Position numbers and translations under genes: made by a program. Shown one piece after another: positions 10,880-22,669 of a stretch of DNA of 64,000 bases; position 1 is the stretch's first letter, and each line of letters starts with the position of its first letter. The notes beneath the pieces are model-generated. The model was not told the origin of the DNA and made no database searches. It worked only from the letters and a program-made list of their open reading frames with translations. Source of the DNA: Eutypa lata (lineage: Eukaryota > Ascomycota > Sordariomycetes > Xylariales > Diatrypaceae); assembly GCA_022661535.1 (NCBI GenBank), contig JAKULF010000005.1, positions 3,596,001-3,660,000 on the forward strand. Direction: 5' to 3'.

Positions 10880-12803
10880 ACTTTCAGCAGATGACTCTTC
10901 GTTGAGTGGAAGCTCAGGGGGTAGAAGATGTTCCCACGTCTCTCATGAAAACAATGACATGGGATTCGGTAAAAACGTTGAAGGGTCCTTCGAACTGGAA
11001 CTTATCCATGATTAATGCAGTAGATGAAGTTAATATATGATGATATTAATACTATGTCTTTATATTTCTTGCATAGCTCTAGGTTGCCCAAGTACCTGGT
11101 GGATTCGACAGTGTCAAATATCGAAGTTGCCTCTCTGAGCTCACCCCTGAATGGTGCCAGACCCATCTGCCCTATCTAACTGGATCAAATACTTACATTC
11201 AATTGACCATCAACCAATGAGTAACTGCACAACCCCAATAGGTCCTTGCCAATCAATCAGAACCCTGCGTGCTTAGAACTACGTCATGCTTTCGGCCCCT
11301 TCTTCACTTCAACCCGCCTGAATGGACCCTAAAAATTATTTTAAACGCCAGACCTGCATTGCATGTCCGCCTTATCCGGAATACTCTCAACTCTGGACCG
11401 AACAATGACTTGTCGCTCGCTTGGTGATAACTACGCCTTGCAGCAACCTCCATTACGCTTCGGCTCATTCTCGTCCGACATGGGACGAATCACCGCAGGG
11501 TCCTGGACATATAGGCAATGGCATCTTCCCGAATGAATCCTCAATTGGCTCCTCGCGCTTTATTGAGAGGGGCCAGCCAAGATGGACTCCCTCTCAATTC
11601 ATTCGACCTTTTGCTTCACAATGCAAGATGAGTCACCCATTCGTCGCCACCAATATCACCGGTGCCAGTTGGTTACATTCGTGGACGATCCGGGCTTTTT
11701 TTCTTTAAAAGCTGCGGTTGAAGTCGTCCGTTGTCGCTGTTGAAGATCTCGCGTAAATTTGCTTTGAGCAGCAGCAGCAGCAAGCAGGCCGATCTGGGAG
11801 CTTCTCTCCAAATAGAAGAAGGCTTCGGATGGCATATGCTTTTCATCCAAGCCTCTCGCTCCTCAAATTTGTGATGAGGGATGACCAACCAAACAACCCA
11901 ACGAGAGCTGGCCAGGATTTAATTGCACCAGATTTGCATGTCAAAAGACGAGTTACTCAACTAAGCTTCAGTCTCTTCCTCCATTGATTTTCCATGGAGT
12001 TCAGAGCTAAGTACCAACGGAGTAAGTAAAGCAGGTAGTTAGTGGATGCGACATCTCACGACAGGACCACGACATAAGGCGAAGTCCGTCTTTTGCGCCG
12101 ACTCGAAGGATCAACTCCCCCAAATTTAGAATGCCTCTTGTGCGTGCACCTTTTGGGTTTGGGGGGGAGGGGAGCTTCAAGAGAAAAGAGTCCACGAGCG
12201 AATGAGGGTGCGACTCGAACTTGCATTTACCCTATCACAAGGCGAAGCAACGCAACATGCAGGACATGGAAGGGGTCTCCAAATCGTCCTGTACGATTGC
12301 CAGGCCAGCACTCTGGACAGGTCGAATGGGGGTCTTTCGATCACGAATTATCCCCACAGACCCTTCTTTTCTTTTAATTTTCCCTCCCAGTCAGTTCAGT
12401 CGCATCGATGCGATGGATGAATGGGGTGCAGCAGCACTCACGTATAGTAGGCAAATTGTGAGTTGCATATCGATCCACGCGAGATTAGGTAGCTCATACC
12501 ACAGGAAAATCTACCTATCCCTATCCTTCCTATGCGCACGCAGTTCAGAGCCCGTGCAGTAAGTAGGTAAGTAGTTAGCCGCAAGCATTTTCATTTCATT
12601 TCATTAATACCTAGATATCCCCCACGTCCCTTTCGGTTTGTGCTGAAACTCCGAATACAGTTCTGCGCCTAATGTTTATTTTTCTGCTTCGCTTCTTTTA
12701 CACGCATTGTGCCTTCGAGGCCAACTTTCCTCGATAGGACTCCTTCCATAATCACCACCTCCCCTTTATTGCCCTGCCCCCGCCCGGGACAACTTCGCCG
12801 TGA
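10880..12803. other. Intergenic, no gene supported
   Basis: Nearly 2 kb without a supported gene. It holds a short GCAGCAGCAGCAGC run near 11769 and several short open frames with no recognisable composition. The last few hundred bases presumably carry the promoter of the small membrane-protein gene. Confidence 0.4.
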
Positions 12804-13256
12804 ATGTATATCCCCCGGCTCCCGGGCTCTGTCTCCGCCAACAGCCTCCCTAATCCGGACCATGGATTACTGCGCACGGGACAACAATATCTACTGCGCG
12901 AGTTGTCCGGCGGACCTATCCTCGACTACTCTGTCCTACCCTCCTCTATCCGCCTCCTGCTCACCCGGGTACTGGATGCCGCGGCCGTCGCCCCAACTAC
13001 ATTCAATGGCGCAACATCAAGCCTACATCGGCGCGACTCCGCGCAGCAGAACACTGCCATGATCGGCGCTGTAGTCGGCGTGCTTCTAAGCGTCTTCTTG
13101 ATCGGCAGCTGCGTGTTCCTATATTACTACCGCGATTCCCTCCGCCAGGCGCAGCGGAAGAGATCTCGCCGCCGCCGCCGCAAGTCGCGCGGTTCGAAAA
13201 GCTCCAAAAGCTCCAAAGGGTCCGAAGGTGGTGGTCAGCCTCCTCCCCCTACATGA
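12804..13256 (+). CDS. Small single-pass membrane protein, hypothetical
   Basis: An open frame of 150 residues with one strong membrane segment (~95-117, IGAVVGVLLSVFLIGSCVFL) followed by YYY and a very basic cytoplasmic stretch (KRSRRRRRK) and a Ser/Gly/Pro tail. The layout (extracellular N-terminus, single helix, basic stop-transfer) suggests a small plasma-membrane or wall-sensor-like protein. The N-terminus is uncertain: another ATG at 12862 in a different frame has a better context and reads a Cys-rich start (MDYCARDNNIYCASCP), so an intron between ~12960 and ~13020 could join that start to the membrane segment. An AATAAA lies at 13557. No family recognised. Confidence 0.55.
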   Translation: MYIPRLPGSVSANSLPNPDHGLLRTGQQYLLRELSGGPILDYSVLPSSIRLLLTRVLDAAAVAPTTFNGATSSLHRRDSAQQNTAMIGAVVGVLLSVFLIGSCVFLYYYRDSLRQAQRKRSRRRRRKSRGSKSSKSSKGSEGGGQPPPPT

Positions 13257-15492
13257 CTAGCTAGCACTGGGCTCTTTTTTTCTTCTTTTTTTTCGGTGGG
13301 CAATTAGTTGGTGCTTTGTCTCGAAGCTGAAGCGCCTATGACATTATGGCATATATGATTTTACGAATTCGACGTGATACGAGAGGTGCACGTCTCTTAC
13401 GATATCTACGGAGGAACCGACACAGCGGGCATGGCACAAAATCGGCAGCATTGTTTTCTTTTTATTCCTCATTATCTTTGACCTAGTGTAATCGGTAGCA
13501 TGGTATGGTGTTTTTTTGGGCGTGATATCTGATCATTATGTTTTTATTGGCTGTGTAATAAATACTAAGGAAGCACTCCCCCACGCGACAGCTAGGAATC
13601 AAAGGTCTGGGATATGGGGGGTCTGTCTGTCTGCACAGGAATGGTTACGGCGTTGCCTTTTGCTCTCATGGATTTGAATGATTCGCATCTGCTTTTTTCT
13701 TTGAATTGACTTCGCTAGTAATGTTGTATCACATGGATCTATCTACATACATACATCATCTATCTATCTTAATGGCACCAGATCTTAAGGCATGTAGGTA
13801 GGAGACACCCTAAATATTCTTTGGATGACCCGATTGAGGCCCGGAATCCACCAGTCCCGAATGCGGATCGTTGATGCCCAACCATGGTAGCGGGTGGCAT
13901 GCGGCCCACGCCGTGATAACCATTAAGTATCTAAGGTGTGATACATGTAATACATATATTACATTTCCTATATTGCATACATATTTAAGTACTTTCCCCA
14001 GCCCGGCCGCCCGCTTTCAGCCGCGATGACAACTCAATCCCCCCCATCACACACAGCGGGTCGTCGCCATTCGGCGTTGTGTAACACATCACATGTGGGA
14101 AGTTTACTAAGTTATTCCTGGAGGGAGACTCTATTATAGAGCTTGGCGAAATCCTCCGACTATCTCGCTTTTTTCTTCTTCGAATTCGACCGTTCGAGCC
14201 GCCAATTGTTCCATGTGCTCCATTCATGTCTCGTCTTAAGGCGTCCATTCAGGGGCCAACCTGCCGCCTCCCTCCCTCCCGGCACTTTTTACATACATCG
14301 CATCAATGCTGCACTCGTCCTAAATAGGCTGGTCGCACACACACACAGAAACATATATCGCATCTTTGTGCTACTACTACTACTATGTATATTGATGTGG
14401 GAAACAAGCTTATTAGCTAGCCCTCTATGCCAGTTACCAACTATTATCCCTTATCAGTCACAATCCGCAGCTGTCATATAAGTAACGGAGCAAATGAACT
14501 AACCGGCTACTCTAAGTGACTGATACGACTTCAGGTGACTCGTCATCCTTACTACTTATCTCCGCACATGTACTCCAGTTAGGTCTTTCAGAGTGTAAAG
14601 GAAAGCCACATGACATCGCTTTCGTACGTACATGCGATGAACACTTCGCTTGTCGCATGTTGACAGTAGATTGAATGGTTGCTTCTTTTCAAAGCATCTA
14701 CCCGATGTAGGACGAATTTACTGCACGCTTCATCCTGTGCATATGTACTGTATGTCTTAGAGAGCTTGTTTATTTCAGGCTCCACCGTCCGGGCCGGTCT
14801 CACGACGGTGGGTTTTGTGTAACAGGGACAACCGACCTCAAGTTCCCCCTTTACCTCACGTAAGGAAGTTATCCATCGCATTGTACTGAATCTAGACTCT
14901 CCCTGAATACGAGATGGCCTTAGTTGGGACAATGCTGCTTCCGTAGGATAACGACCACTGCCATCATTTGAGTGGTTAATATCATCTAGCGAGACTAGTA
15001 GTTGACTCGTAGGATCTTAAACTATCCTAAAAGATGCTGCTGCAGAGCTCAGGGGTTAAGATAGGTACCTACATAGCTTATATACGATAGTGACGTGTAG
15101 GGAGACACTAAACTCCTTAAAATACGCTCTGCAACGTGTCGTAGTCTCCACAGGTGCATCGCGATGTTGAATTTCCAGTTTCGAACTTAAGTCTCTTATC
15201 ACGGCTGGGTGTTGTCGTCGACCTGTCATGGTGAGACACACAAATACTTTTGAAGCTAGCTTAATTAACAATTAACTATGGGCCTGCTCGTTCTAGCTAG
15301 ATAGGTAAGTAGGCAAGCAAAGCACACTTGATCCTACCCCTTTCTCTCGATGTAAAACTCCTTGATCGAGATCCCCCGAACCTCGATTATGATGTGGTGA
15401 AACGCAGATACAATGCAAAAAGCTAAGAAATCCTATTCATCCTTGTATCCAAAAACATCCCAAAAAACAACCCGCTCCTACCCGATTCCCGT
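13257..15492. other. Convergent intergenic region
   Basis: About 2.2 kb between the small membrane-protein gene (+) and the ABC transporter (-). It contains T-rich tracts, a short (CACA)n run near 14336 and ATCT/ACAT-type simple repeats near 13740-13770, but no supported gene. Confidence 0.4.
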
Positions 15493-18400
15493 TTACAGCC
15501 GCAACCGCTTCCCCACGAACAGCAGAATATACGCGAGGAAGCGATACGCAGAGCCGATACCGAAAAGGACGAGGACGTTGATCCAGCCCCGACCAAGGTG
15601 ATAGCCCGTCGCCTCGGCCGCGAGGTCGATATCGTAGAGGTAGCCAAAGGGGGTGATCATCTCGCCAAAGTACAACTCGGCGAGCCAGACGGCCGGACTC
15701 GCGCGCCACAGCCAAACGACGCCCCAGGACCGCACGTCGGCGAGGGACGGGGCCGCCCCGCACATGATGCCCGCGATGAGCGCCAGCATGGTGGCGAAGA
15801 GGGGCGCGTCCTCGCGCCGGATCATCATGCTGACGCAGGATGCGAGGCCGTAGATGCAGTAAAAGTACATGAGATTGGTGACGAAGGCGAGGCCCCAGGC
15901 GAGAACCGGGACCGCGAACAGCATCAGGATCGTCGAGAAGTGCAGGCACGCCACCGCCATGCGCGGCACCGCCGACGCCGTCTTCGCCGTGTAGTACGCC
16001 AGGCGCGAGTGGCCGGCCTCGGACTCGCGGCGCTGCAGGAGCAGCTCCTCCGAGAAGACGCGCACGCCCGGCGCGCCCGCGACCAGGCCGATGGCGATGG
16101 CGACCAGGAGGGCGAGCTGCGGCACGGAGAGGAGGTCGGTCGCGACCGAGAGCACGTCGAAGGGCGCGTGGTAGAGCCCGATGAAGTAGATTCCTTGTTT
16201 GGCGCTCATGGCAATGCCGAGCAGGAAGCCGGCGATCGACGCGAGTCCCATCTCGGCCCAGAAGGCTGCCTTGGCTCGGTATTGCTGTAGGAAGGCGCGC
16301 TGGAGGCACAGCCATGTTTGCTTGTGCAGGGGCGCGCCGCGCCGGCGGACGAGATGTCGGATGGGTCGTGTCGATTGCCGGTTGTTGAGGATTTCGTTGA
16401 CGTTGAGGACAGATATTGAAGCGGAGATGGAAGGGGAATGGCCACGGCCGCCGCCCGAACCTACGTTTGACACGGAGGCGTGCCGGCTTCGGATCTTAGC
16501 GTTCTGCCGCGAGCTGTTCCAGTGCCGTATCAAGGCGTCCTTGGACACATCGCCACTGCCGCTCCCGCGGGGCATGTACGCGCGGCCGTTGCCGGTGATG
16601 ATGTCGGTGACGATGTCGCCGAGGTTGCCGTGGTCGGGGAGGCGGAAGCCGGCGCCCTCGAAGTAGGCGCGGACCTCGGCCTCGGGCCCCTCGTAGATGA
16701 TCTGGCCGCTCGCCAGCAGGATCAGGTCGTCGAGCATCTCGAAGATCTCCATGCGCGGCTGGTGGATGATGACGATGACGGAGATGCCGAGGCGCGCCAG
16801 CGCCTTGAGCGTGCCCATGATGGACGACGCCGCCGTCGCGTCCAGCCCGCTCGTCGGCTCGTCCAGGAAGATCGCCATGGGCGCCGCCGCCAGCTCCATC
16901 CCGATGCTGACGCGCTTGCGCTGGCCCCCGCTGATCACGGGCTTGCCGACGCTGCCCACGAGCGAGTCGCGCACGTGCGAGAGCTCCAGGCAGTCGATCA
17001 CCGAGTCGACGTGCGTCTTGATCTCGTCGTCGCGCCAGGAGCGCGGGAGCCGGATCCGCGCCGAGTGCAGGATGTTCTCGTAGACGGTCAGCTCGGGCAG
17101 CACGACATCGTCCTGCGGCACGTAGCCGATAAGCTTCTTGTATTTAGAGATCCGGCCCGGGATGTTGTTAATCGACACGTGTCCGTCCGTGTTGAGCGTC
17201 TTTCCCATCAGCACGTTGACGAAGGTCGACTTGCCAGCCCCTGAGCCGCCCATCACCGCCGTTAGGGAGCCGGCCTCGATCGATCCCGTCACGTTCTGCA
17301 GGATCGGCTTCGTGCTGCCCTTCGGCTGGAATTTCAGGTCGGAGTACTGGAAGGACATGCCGAAGTCGACCGTCGACGTCGCCTTCCGCATGGACTCGAC
17401 GAACGCCTGCAGCTGGGGGTTGAGTCCGGCGTCGAGGGTTTCGCCGGGCGCCACGCTCGGGACCTCGAGGGCGGCCTGGAACCCGGTCCACTGGTCTTGG
17501 CGGAGCGGCGGAGTCATCCGCTCCATCATCTCGTGGTCTTGGTCTGGGTCTTCGTCGTCCGAGAGCTGCTTGTAGCTCGTGCTGCGCGCGAGCATGCCTC
17601 CGCTCTTGTACTTGTCCAGTGGGGTGTGGTGCATTTTCGTGTTGCTCCGGAGCCGGCCGCGGAGAGATAATACGAGCGACCCGACGATCAACAGGATATC
17701 TACTATGAGAAGGACAGCGAGGGGAATCCAGAACCGTTCGTATTGTGACCCTTCTGGGCAACTGCTTCCGAAGGCGCATGGTGTCGGGGTTGAGGCTCCG
17801 GGCTGGCAATATGAGCCCTGTGGACACCGTAACATCTGCTTTCCGCCATTTTCAGGTGGGCAGTAGTACCCCTGCTGACACACGACGGGTTCGAATCTAT
17901 GAGCTCAAGGTTAGTGGATTTGGTCGTTTCCAACTGAAATTCGAGATTACTCTTCCAGGCGTGTCCTTTTATATGCCCTTGTAGATATACATATGTATAT
18001 CTTGATTGGTTATAAGGACGGGGAAGAGAAACTACGGAAGAATGAAAGACTACTCACGGGCCCATCCCTATGTTCTTGCCGTTAAATGTACATATCATGC
18101 CCGATAGACGACCTTTTTGGCATTCCGTCAATGGTGGGCAGAATTGCGGCAGGGAATTCACAGTGTTGTTTGTGCCTAGCTTCTATTAGCCGTCCACTTC
18201 ATCAAAGCAAAATCATAAGCAGCTTATCACTTACATAAGAATCCCTCAGAACACCCGTCTTCCTTCCATGATGTTACGTTCTGGATCCCGATAGGTACTG
18301 CACCTTCCCTCCAGCACTATAATGTCCAGAGTCAGCCGATTCCCCTTTTTAAGTGTCTCTCTGATGACGCCGGTGCTTTATATCATATGATGAGAGCAAC

Positions 18401-18921
18401 AAATTTCATAAACAAGCTCTTTAGGAAGAAGCTCGAAAGGGGCATATTCAATATCAGAAGTTGCTTACCGGAGCAGCATCTATGGGCGTCTCGTCACGAC
18501 TCTGCTGGGCGGCGGCCCTATAGAACGCAGTTGAAAAAGTAGTCTGATTTTTGCCAGTGCAGGCTTTATCCCAAACATTGAGCCTTGTTAAGTTCACAGA
18601 TTCCAGTGTACCGCTACCGGGATTGTAACTGAGAGGTGTGTCTGCATCCGGCGGGTTGGAGGCATCGTAGATAGGTAATTTGGTACTCCTAGCATCACCA
18701 TTCACAGCATTGAACCATTTCCCCCCGGTCGTAGCGTAGACCGCATCTGTCTGGTTTCCAATACATTGCCATTTTGCTTCGGTACTGCTCGACTCGGGGC
18801 TGTCTTGCAGAGCGCACACACACGCTTGGGTATCGAGGAAGGTCGGCCCTTCAGGCGTAGATTGCGGAAAGTAAGGATCCTGTGGTAAGTCCCCGTACAA
18901 AGATAATTCGTTCATAGACAT
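15493..18921 (-). CDS. ABCG half-transporter, Adp1-like
   Basis: A membrane ATP-binding cassette transporter of the ABCG type with the long N-terminal domain of yeast Adp1. Exons, in transcript order, are 18921-18469, 18316-18235, 18175-18058 and 17896-15493 (1,018 residues). The N-terminal part is lumenal or extracellular with many Cys pairs (CxxGYYC, CPQGSYC, CAFGSSC) and N-glycosylation sites; a membrane helix follows at ~274-296. The nucleotide-binding domain has Walker A GGSGAGKST (~434-442), signature SGGQRKR (~540-546), Walker B AIFLDEP (~559-564) and the H-loop IIHQPR. About six helices form the C-terminal ABC-2 domain. No signal peptide is seen at the proposed ATG. The frame stays open upstream (SSGACITT) to a possible acceptor, so a further 5' exon with a signal peptide may be missing. 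Substrate unknown. Confidence 0.88.
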
Positions 18922-20516
18922 GGTCGTGATACATGCACCAGAGCTGGTGTGTTCCTGACTTCCAAGTCGTTGACTTGTCTAGGTAGGCAAGTATTGTATA
19001 TGGTTGCTAGTGCTCTAGAGGCTAGGTAGGTAAGACCGGACAGGAATCTCGCCCGCTCGTTCGCTCGGGAGGTGCGTCATGGCTGGCGCCCATCACTACT
19101 TTAATGGTCGCGCAAACAAAACAAAAATAACAACTCGTACATATGTAGGCACCAGAATTTCTTCTACTAGTTAGCATATGATCTTCGTGGCTCTGTTAAC
19201 TATGTATGGAACCTGGAGGACCGGGCCCCCGAATTACCGGGTGATATTTTAGCGGTAGGAGCCCTAGTTAGTCGATCAGAGCCCCGTCCACTTCGGATTT
19301 GCACCCATTCATAGCACAGTATCTTACCAATAGTCACAATAGTGTTACTCAAAATGGGTTGAAACTTCGCCGTAGTAGGTAACACGTGGTGGAGACGGCA
19401 TCTGCTCCACCCGTAAGGCACACCGCCCGGCATAGCCCTGTCCCTGTCGTTGAATTCAGCTCATCAAGCTTATCAGCCTCCCGCCCGTGCATCAAACAAT
19501 TGTTTGCGTCTCGTGTGTATGTGCCGGATCCGAGACAAGGGAAGAATCAAATTGTCTTCCCTCTTGTTTCGTTCTGTAATCCTTTTTTTCATTTGTCCCG
19601 TTTCTTTTATTTATATCCTGAGGATATTCGTTCCATCGCTATGTAACATTGAATTATTCAATCCGATCTTCACCCCGCGGCGATACTCGGTGTCTCCCCC
19701 CTAACCGGGCTCAGCTCAAATATGATGTAGCTTGGCGACTCCAAACACTAGCAAATTAAGTTACAGGCCTTCAAGACCAGGGCTTTTTATTGAACAAAGT
19801 ACTGTACAGCTAGCAAGGCTAATTCATTAGAGCTTCCTACGTCGAGGCTAGGAAAATTTTTGTTGTAGTAGGTAATCAGCTAATGCATTATGATCAGGGT
19901 TTGATGTCATAGAGATGCATAAGCCGTGAAAAGGAGACTGTTAGGATGCCAGGGATGTGTTTAATTGCTGTTTGCAAGTTCCTCTCCCTGGAGTCGCTGG
20001 GCAGCTGGGCACTGGGGTAGGGCATTTCAGGCAGCGGCATAAGAGGAAGGCTGAGCTCATCAGATCATCGTGTCGATCACTTTATTCTTCGCTTAATTTT
20101 GAACAATGTCTAGGTTCCGTCGCAAGGCTTGGCCAAAATAATACCTCATTCAGGAACGCAACTCGAGATACGTAAATAAAAACTAAACCCCTTAGAAAAA
20201 CGTGCTACATGCGCACATGTACCACCACCTTATGTATGTAGATACGCAAATTTTATGTGTGATACTAATAAGAGGGGACCGATCGCACTTGGACTTATGT
20301 AGTTAGTTATGCTAACGGATGTCCCCGTATAATATTCGCATGACAAATCAAAACAACAAATGAACCAACTCATTAACCAACCAACCATGCAAGCGGCCGC
20401 ATCCCCTCCCCCTTGGCTACCAACTAACCCAACCACCATTAACTAGGGATGAAGCACTAATTTCTGATACACAGCCGCCTTGAACTAAGTATGTACTTAC
20501 ATCCATACTTTCTTAC
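18922..20516. other. Upstream region of the ABC transporter
   Basis: No second gene is supported in this 1.6 kb. It should contain the ABC transporter promoter and possibly a missing first exon carrying a signal peptide. It also includes the 3' flank of the next gene. Confidence 0.4.
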
Positions 20517-21956
20517 TTAGAATACAGATGGCACAAACCGAGACCTGTGAGGCAGCGTCCTCATCGTCTCATGCCGCTGCTGCTGCCGCTGCCGCTCAGC
20601 CCGGCCAAGACGATATACCCCTCCACCTGCGACGGTGGAAGGAATCACAGGCGTGGTCGGCTCCCCACCAAACACAGACCAATCTGGGTCCGAAGCCACG
20701 TAGGTCCAACCCTCATGGTCCGAGCTAACATCGCCGTATCTCGGTCGCGCTACCGGAATAGTCGTCGGAGAGGTCCGAACAGCGACTCTGCTTAACCCTG
20801 GAGGGGGACTGCTGCGCGGTGCACGCGAGTATCGAAGCTGTGCTGCTGTGGGTACTGCCGTCGCCGTCGCTAGGGACGATAAAGACGGCCTAGCAACATC
20901 GCCACTCGTACCAGTAACAGCAGCAACGGCGGCGGCGGAGGCGGAGGCGGTAACAATTTGGGGAGATTGAGCTGCGCTCGCCGAGATGCTGCCCGTGGGG
21001 ACCGGCATCGTCGTCAAACCCGCCCTCTCCTGAACGGCGTTCAGGAAGAACAGACGGTCCAGATCCTGATCGATGGCGGACTCGAGCCCGTCGGCGATGG
21101 TCTTCACCGTGTCGTGGATGTCAGGGAGGAGGGCGGAAGAAGGATGCGCCGGGCGCGCCACAACGTCGCGCAGGTCCTGGAGGCGGCGGCGCGTCTCTAG
21201 GAGATCGAGCTCGAGGAGGTAGAATGTCGATGCGAGGAGGCGTAGTGCATCCTCCGGCGTCACTGGTGTCGCTGCCGCAGGAGTACCTACCGGCGACGGC
21301 TTTGGTGGACTACAGCCCCGTGCGACTCCGCTCCTGCTGTTGCTATGGGTGTCGCCGCCGCGGATGTCGCTCTGCGACTCCGCGCCTAACATGTCCGCGT
21401 AGTCGTAACAGTCGGGCCATTCGTAGACCGATGGACTGCTAACTTCAGGGTAAAAGAGCGGGATATCCAACTCATCTGGTTCAGGAGCCTCGGATGGTGG
21501 TGGATAGCCGCCGGTTGTCGTGTCTTGCTGCGTGGTCGGCGGAGTAGGGTCGCGGCGATCAGAAAGGTCGAACGAGGCGAAGTCTGCGGTGCTCGATTCA
21601 TGTTCAGCGGCAGCAGTGGCAGCAGCAGCAGTGGGGGACCCTCCTAGCGTAAACCATGTGTCGGGTGCCTTGCTGATGAGGATGGAGAGCTGGGCTGAGA
21701 GGAAGTCGAGTCGCTCGATTATGCGCTCCCGTTGCTCGAACTGGCGCTGCGTAGCGTTGTTACGGTTGTTGCGGCGGCTGTCACGGCGGTTGTCACGACG
21801 GCGCGCTCTGCGCTGCTGTCGGGATAGCCCGGGCTGTTGGCCTCGTCCCTGTTCCTGGCCCTGGCCCTGACCCTGGCTTTGAGACTCAGGAACTACCGGG
21901 ATCGGCGTCTGCCACGCGAAGTCGGACATGTTGGGGTGGTAATGGGGAGTATCCAT
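20517..21956 (-). CDS. Low-complexity hypothetical protein
   Basis: A single open frame of ~479 residues. The frame is open further to 22070, but I prefer the ATG at 21956: the upstream part looks like leader, with a pyrimidine-rich CTCTTCCAG that could be a 5' UTR acceptor. The N-terminal third has an alternating Gln/Gly run followed by an Arg/Asn-rich patch (RRQQ RRARRRDNRRDSRRNNRNN). Two helical segments with regular hydrophobic spacing follow (~85-110 and ~235-290, the latter with LLASTFYLLELDLLETRRRLQDLRDVV). The rest is Ala/Ser/Thr/Pro-rich and probably disordered. No known domain is recognised. The basic Asn/Arg patch might bind nucleic acid; this is a guess from composition. Confidence 0.6.
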   Translation of the reverse strand: MDTPHYHPNMSDFAWQTPIPVVPESQSQGQGQGQEQGRGQQPGLSRQQRRARRRDNRRDSRRNNRNNATQRQFEQRERIIERLDFLSAQLSILISKAPDTWFTLGGSPTAAAATAAAEHESSTADFASFDLSDRRDPTPPTTQQDTTTGGYPPPSEAPEPDELDIPLFYPEVSSPSVYEWPDCYDYADMLGAESQSDIRGGDTHSNSRSGVARGCSPPKPSPVGTPAAATPVTPEDALRLLASTFYLLELDLLETRRRLQDLRDVVARPAHPSSALLPDIHDTVKTIADGLESAIDQDLDRLFFLNAVQERAGLTTMPVPTGSISASAAQSPQIVTASASAAAVAAVTGTSGDVARPSLSSLATATAVPTAAQLRYSRAPRSSPPPGLSRVAVRTSPTTIPVARPRYGDVSSDHEGWTYVASDPDWSVFGGEPTTPVIPSTVAGGGVYRLGRAERQRQQQRHETMRTLPHRSRFVPSVF

Positions 21957-22070
21957 CGTGAGCCTTGCAAGTAGTAGGTTGTAGAGAGATGCCTTTAGAG
22001 TTGATAAGTAGGTAGTATATGCGTATGGAGCATCTGGAAGAGAAGAGAAATTAGCTAGATCTATGTGCAA

Positions 22071-22669
22071 GAGGTTTTTTTATAATGAAGTTTTCTTTTG
22101 GAGTCAGGTAAGTACGTGATACATTTCTAACACTCATCTTGAGTTGGCCTTAATTGAAATAGTCGGTTTGTTGAACAAGCATCGACAGTCATACGAGCTT
22201 TCCAACAGTCATGGTCTCTGAACCATCACGCCCAGTCAAAAACTACTGCCATAGATGCGTGTAGATGTGAGGAACTGCTAGTCATTCAGACAGAAAACAT
22301 TTCTTTCTTTCTCTCTCTCTCATAAATAAAGAGTTTGGAGGATTGTGTATGCAGGCCGGCAATGATGACTTACGAGAAAACGTCTTCCCGAAGACTCATC
22401 TCCATTGTTTCAGGTATGCTCATTAAAATACCTATCAAATAATGGCTGTTTGTGCAACGATGAGCTAATCTATCGCACAGTACGCAACACAAGAGACATT
22501 TCTCATGTTTCACTCTCATGCAGGGCGTATTCATGCATGGCAGCCGTGTTTCTTTTCCTGTTTTCTTTTTCTTTTTTCCCCCTTCAGCCGTCCAATCATT
22601 TTGAAATCAAGCTCACTACCTGCCTATCAATGTCATTCATTTCATTGATTACTGTATGAGCATTATCCC
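22071..22669. other. Short intergenic spacer
   Basis: About 600 bases between two minus-strand genes. It contains CT-rich and T-rich tracts (near 22300-22320 and 22555-22585) and no supported gene; presumably it holds the promoter of the low-complexity gene. Confidence 0.4.

Noticed and set aside
12180..12230. tRNA-like CTCGAAC on the minus strand
   Set aside because: It resembles a T loop, but the stem has a mismatch and no matching 5' acceptor arm or A box is present.
15598..17244. Long plus-strand open frames across the ABC transporter
   Set aside because: Shadows of the GC-rich ABC transporter gene; translations are Arg/Ala/His-rich with no motif.
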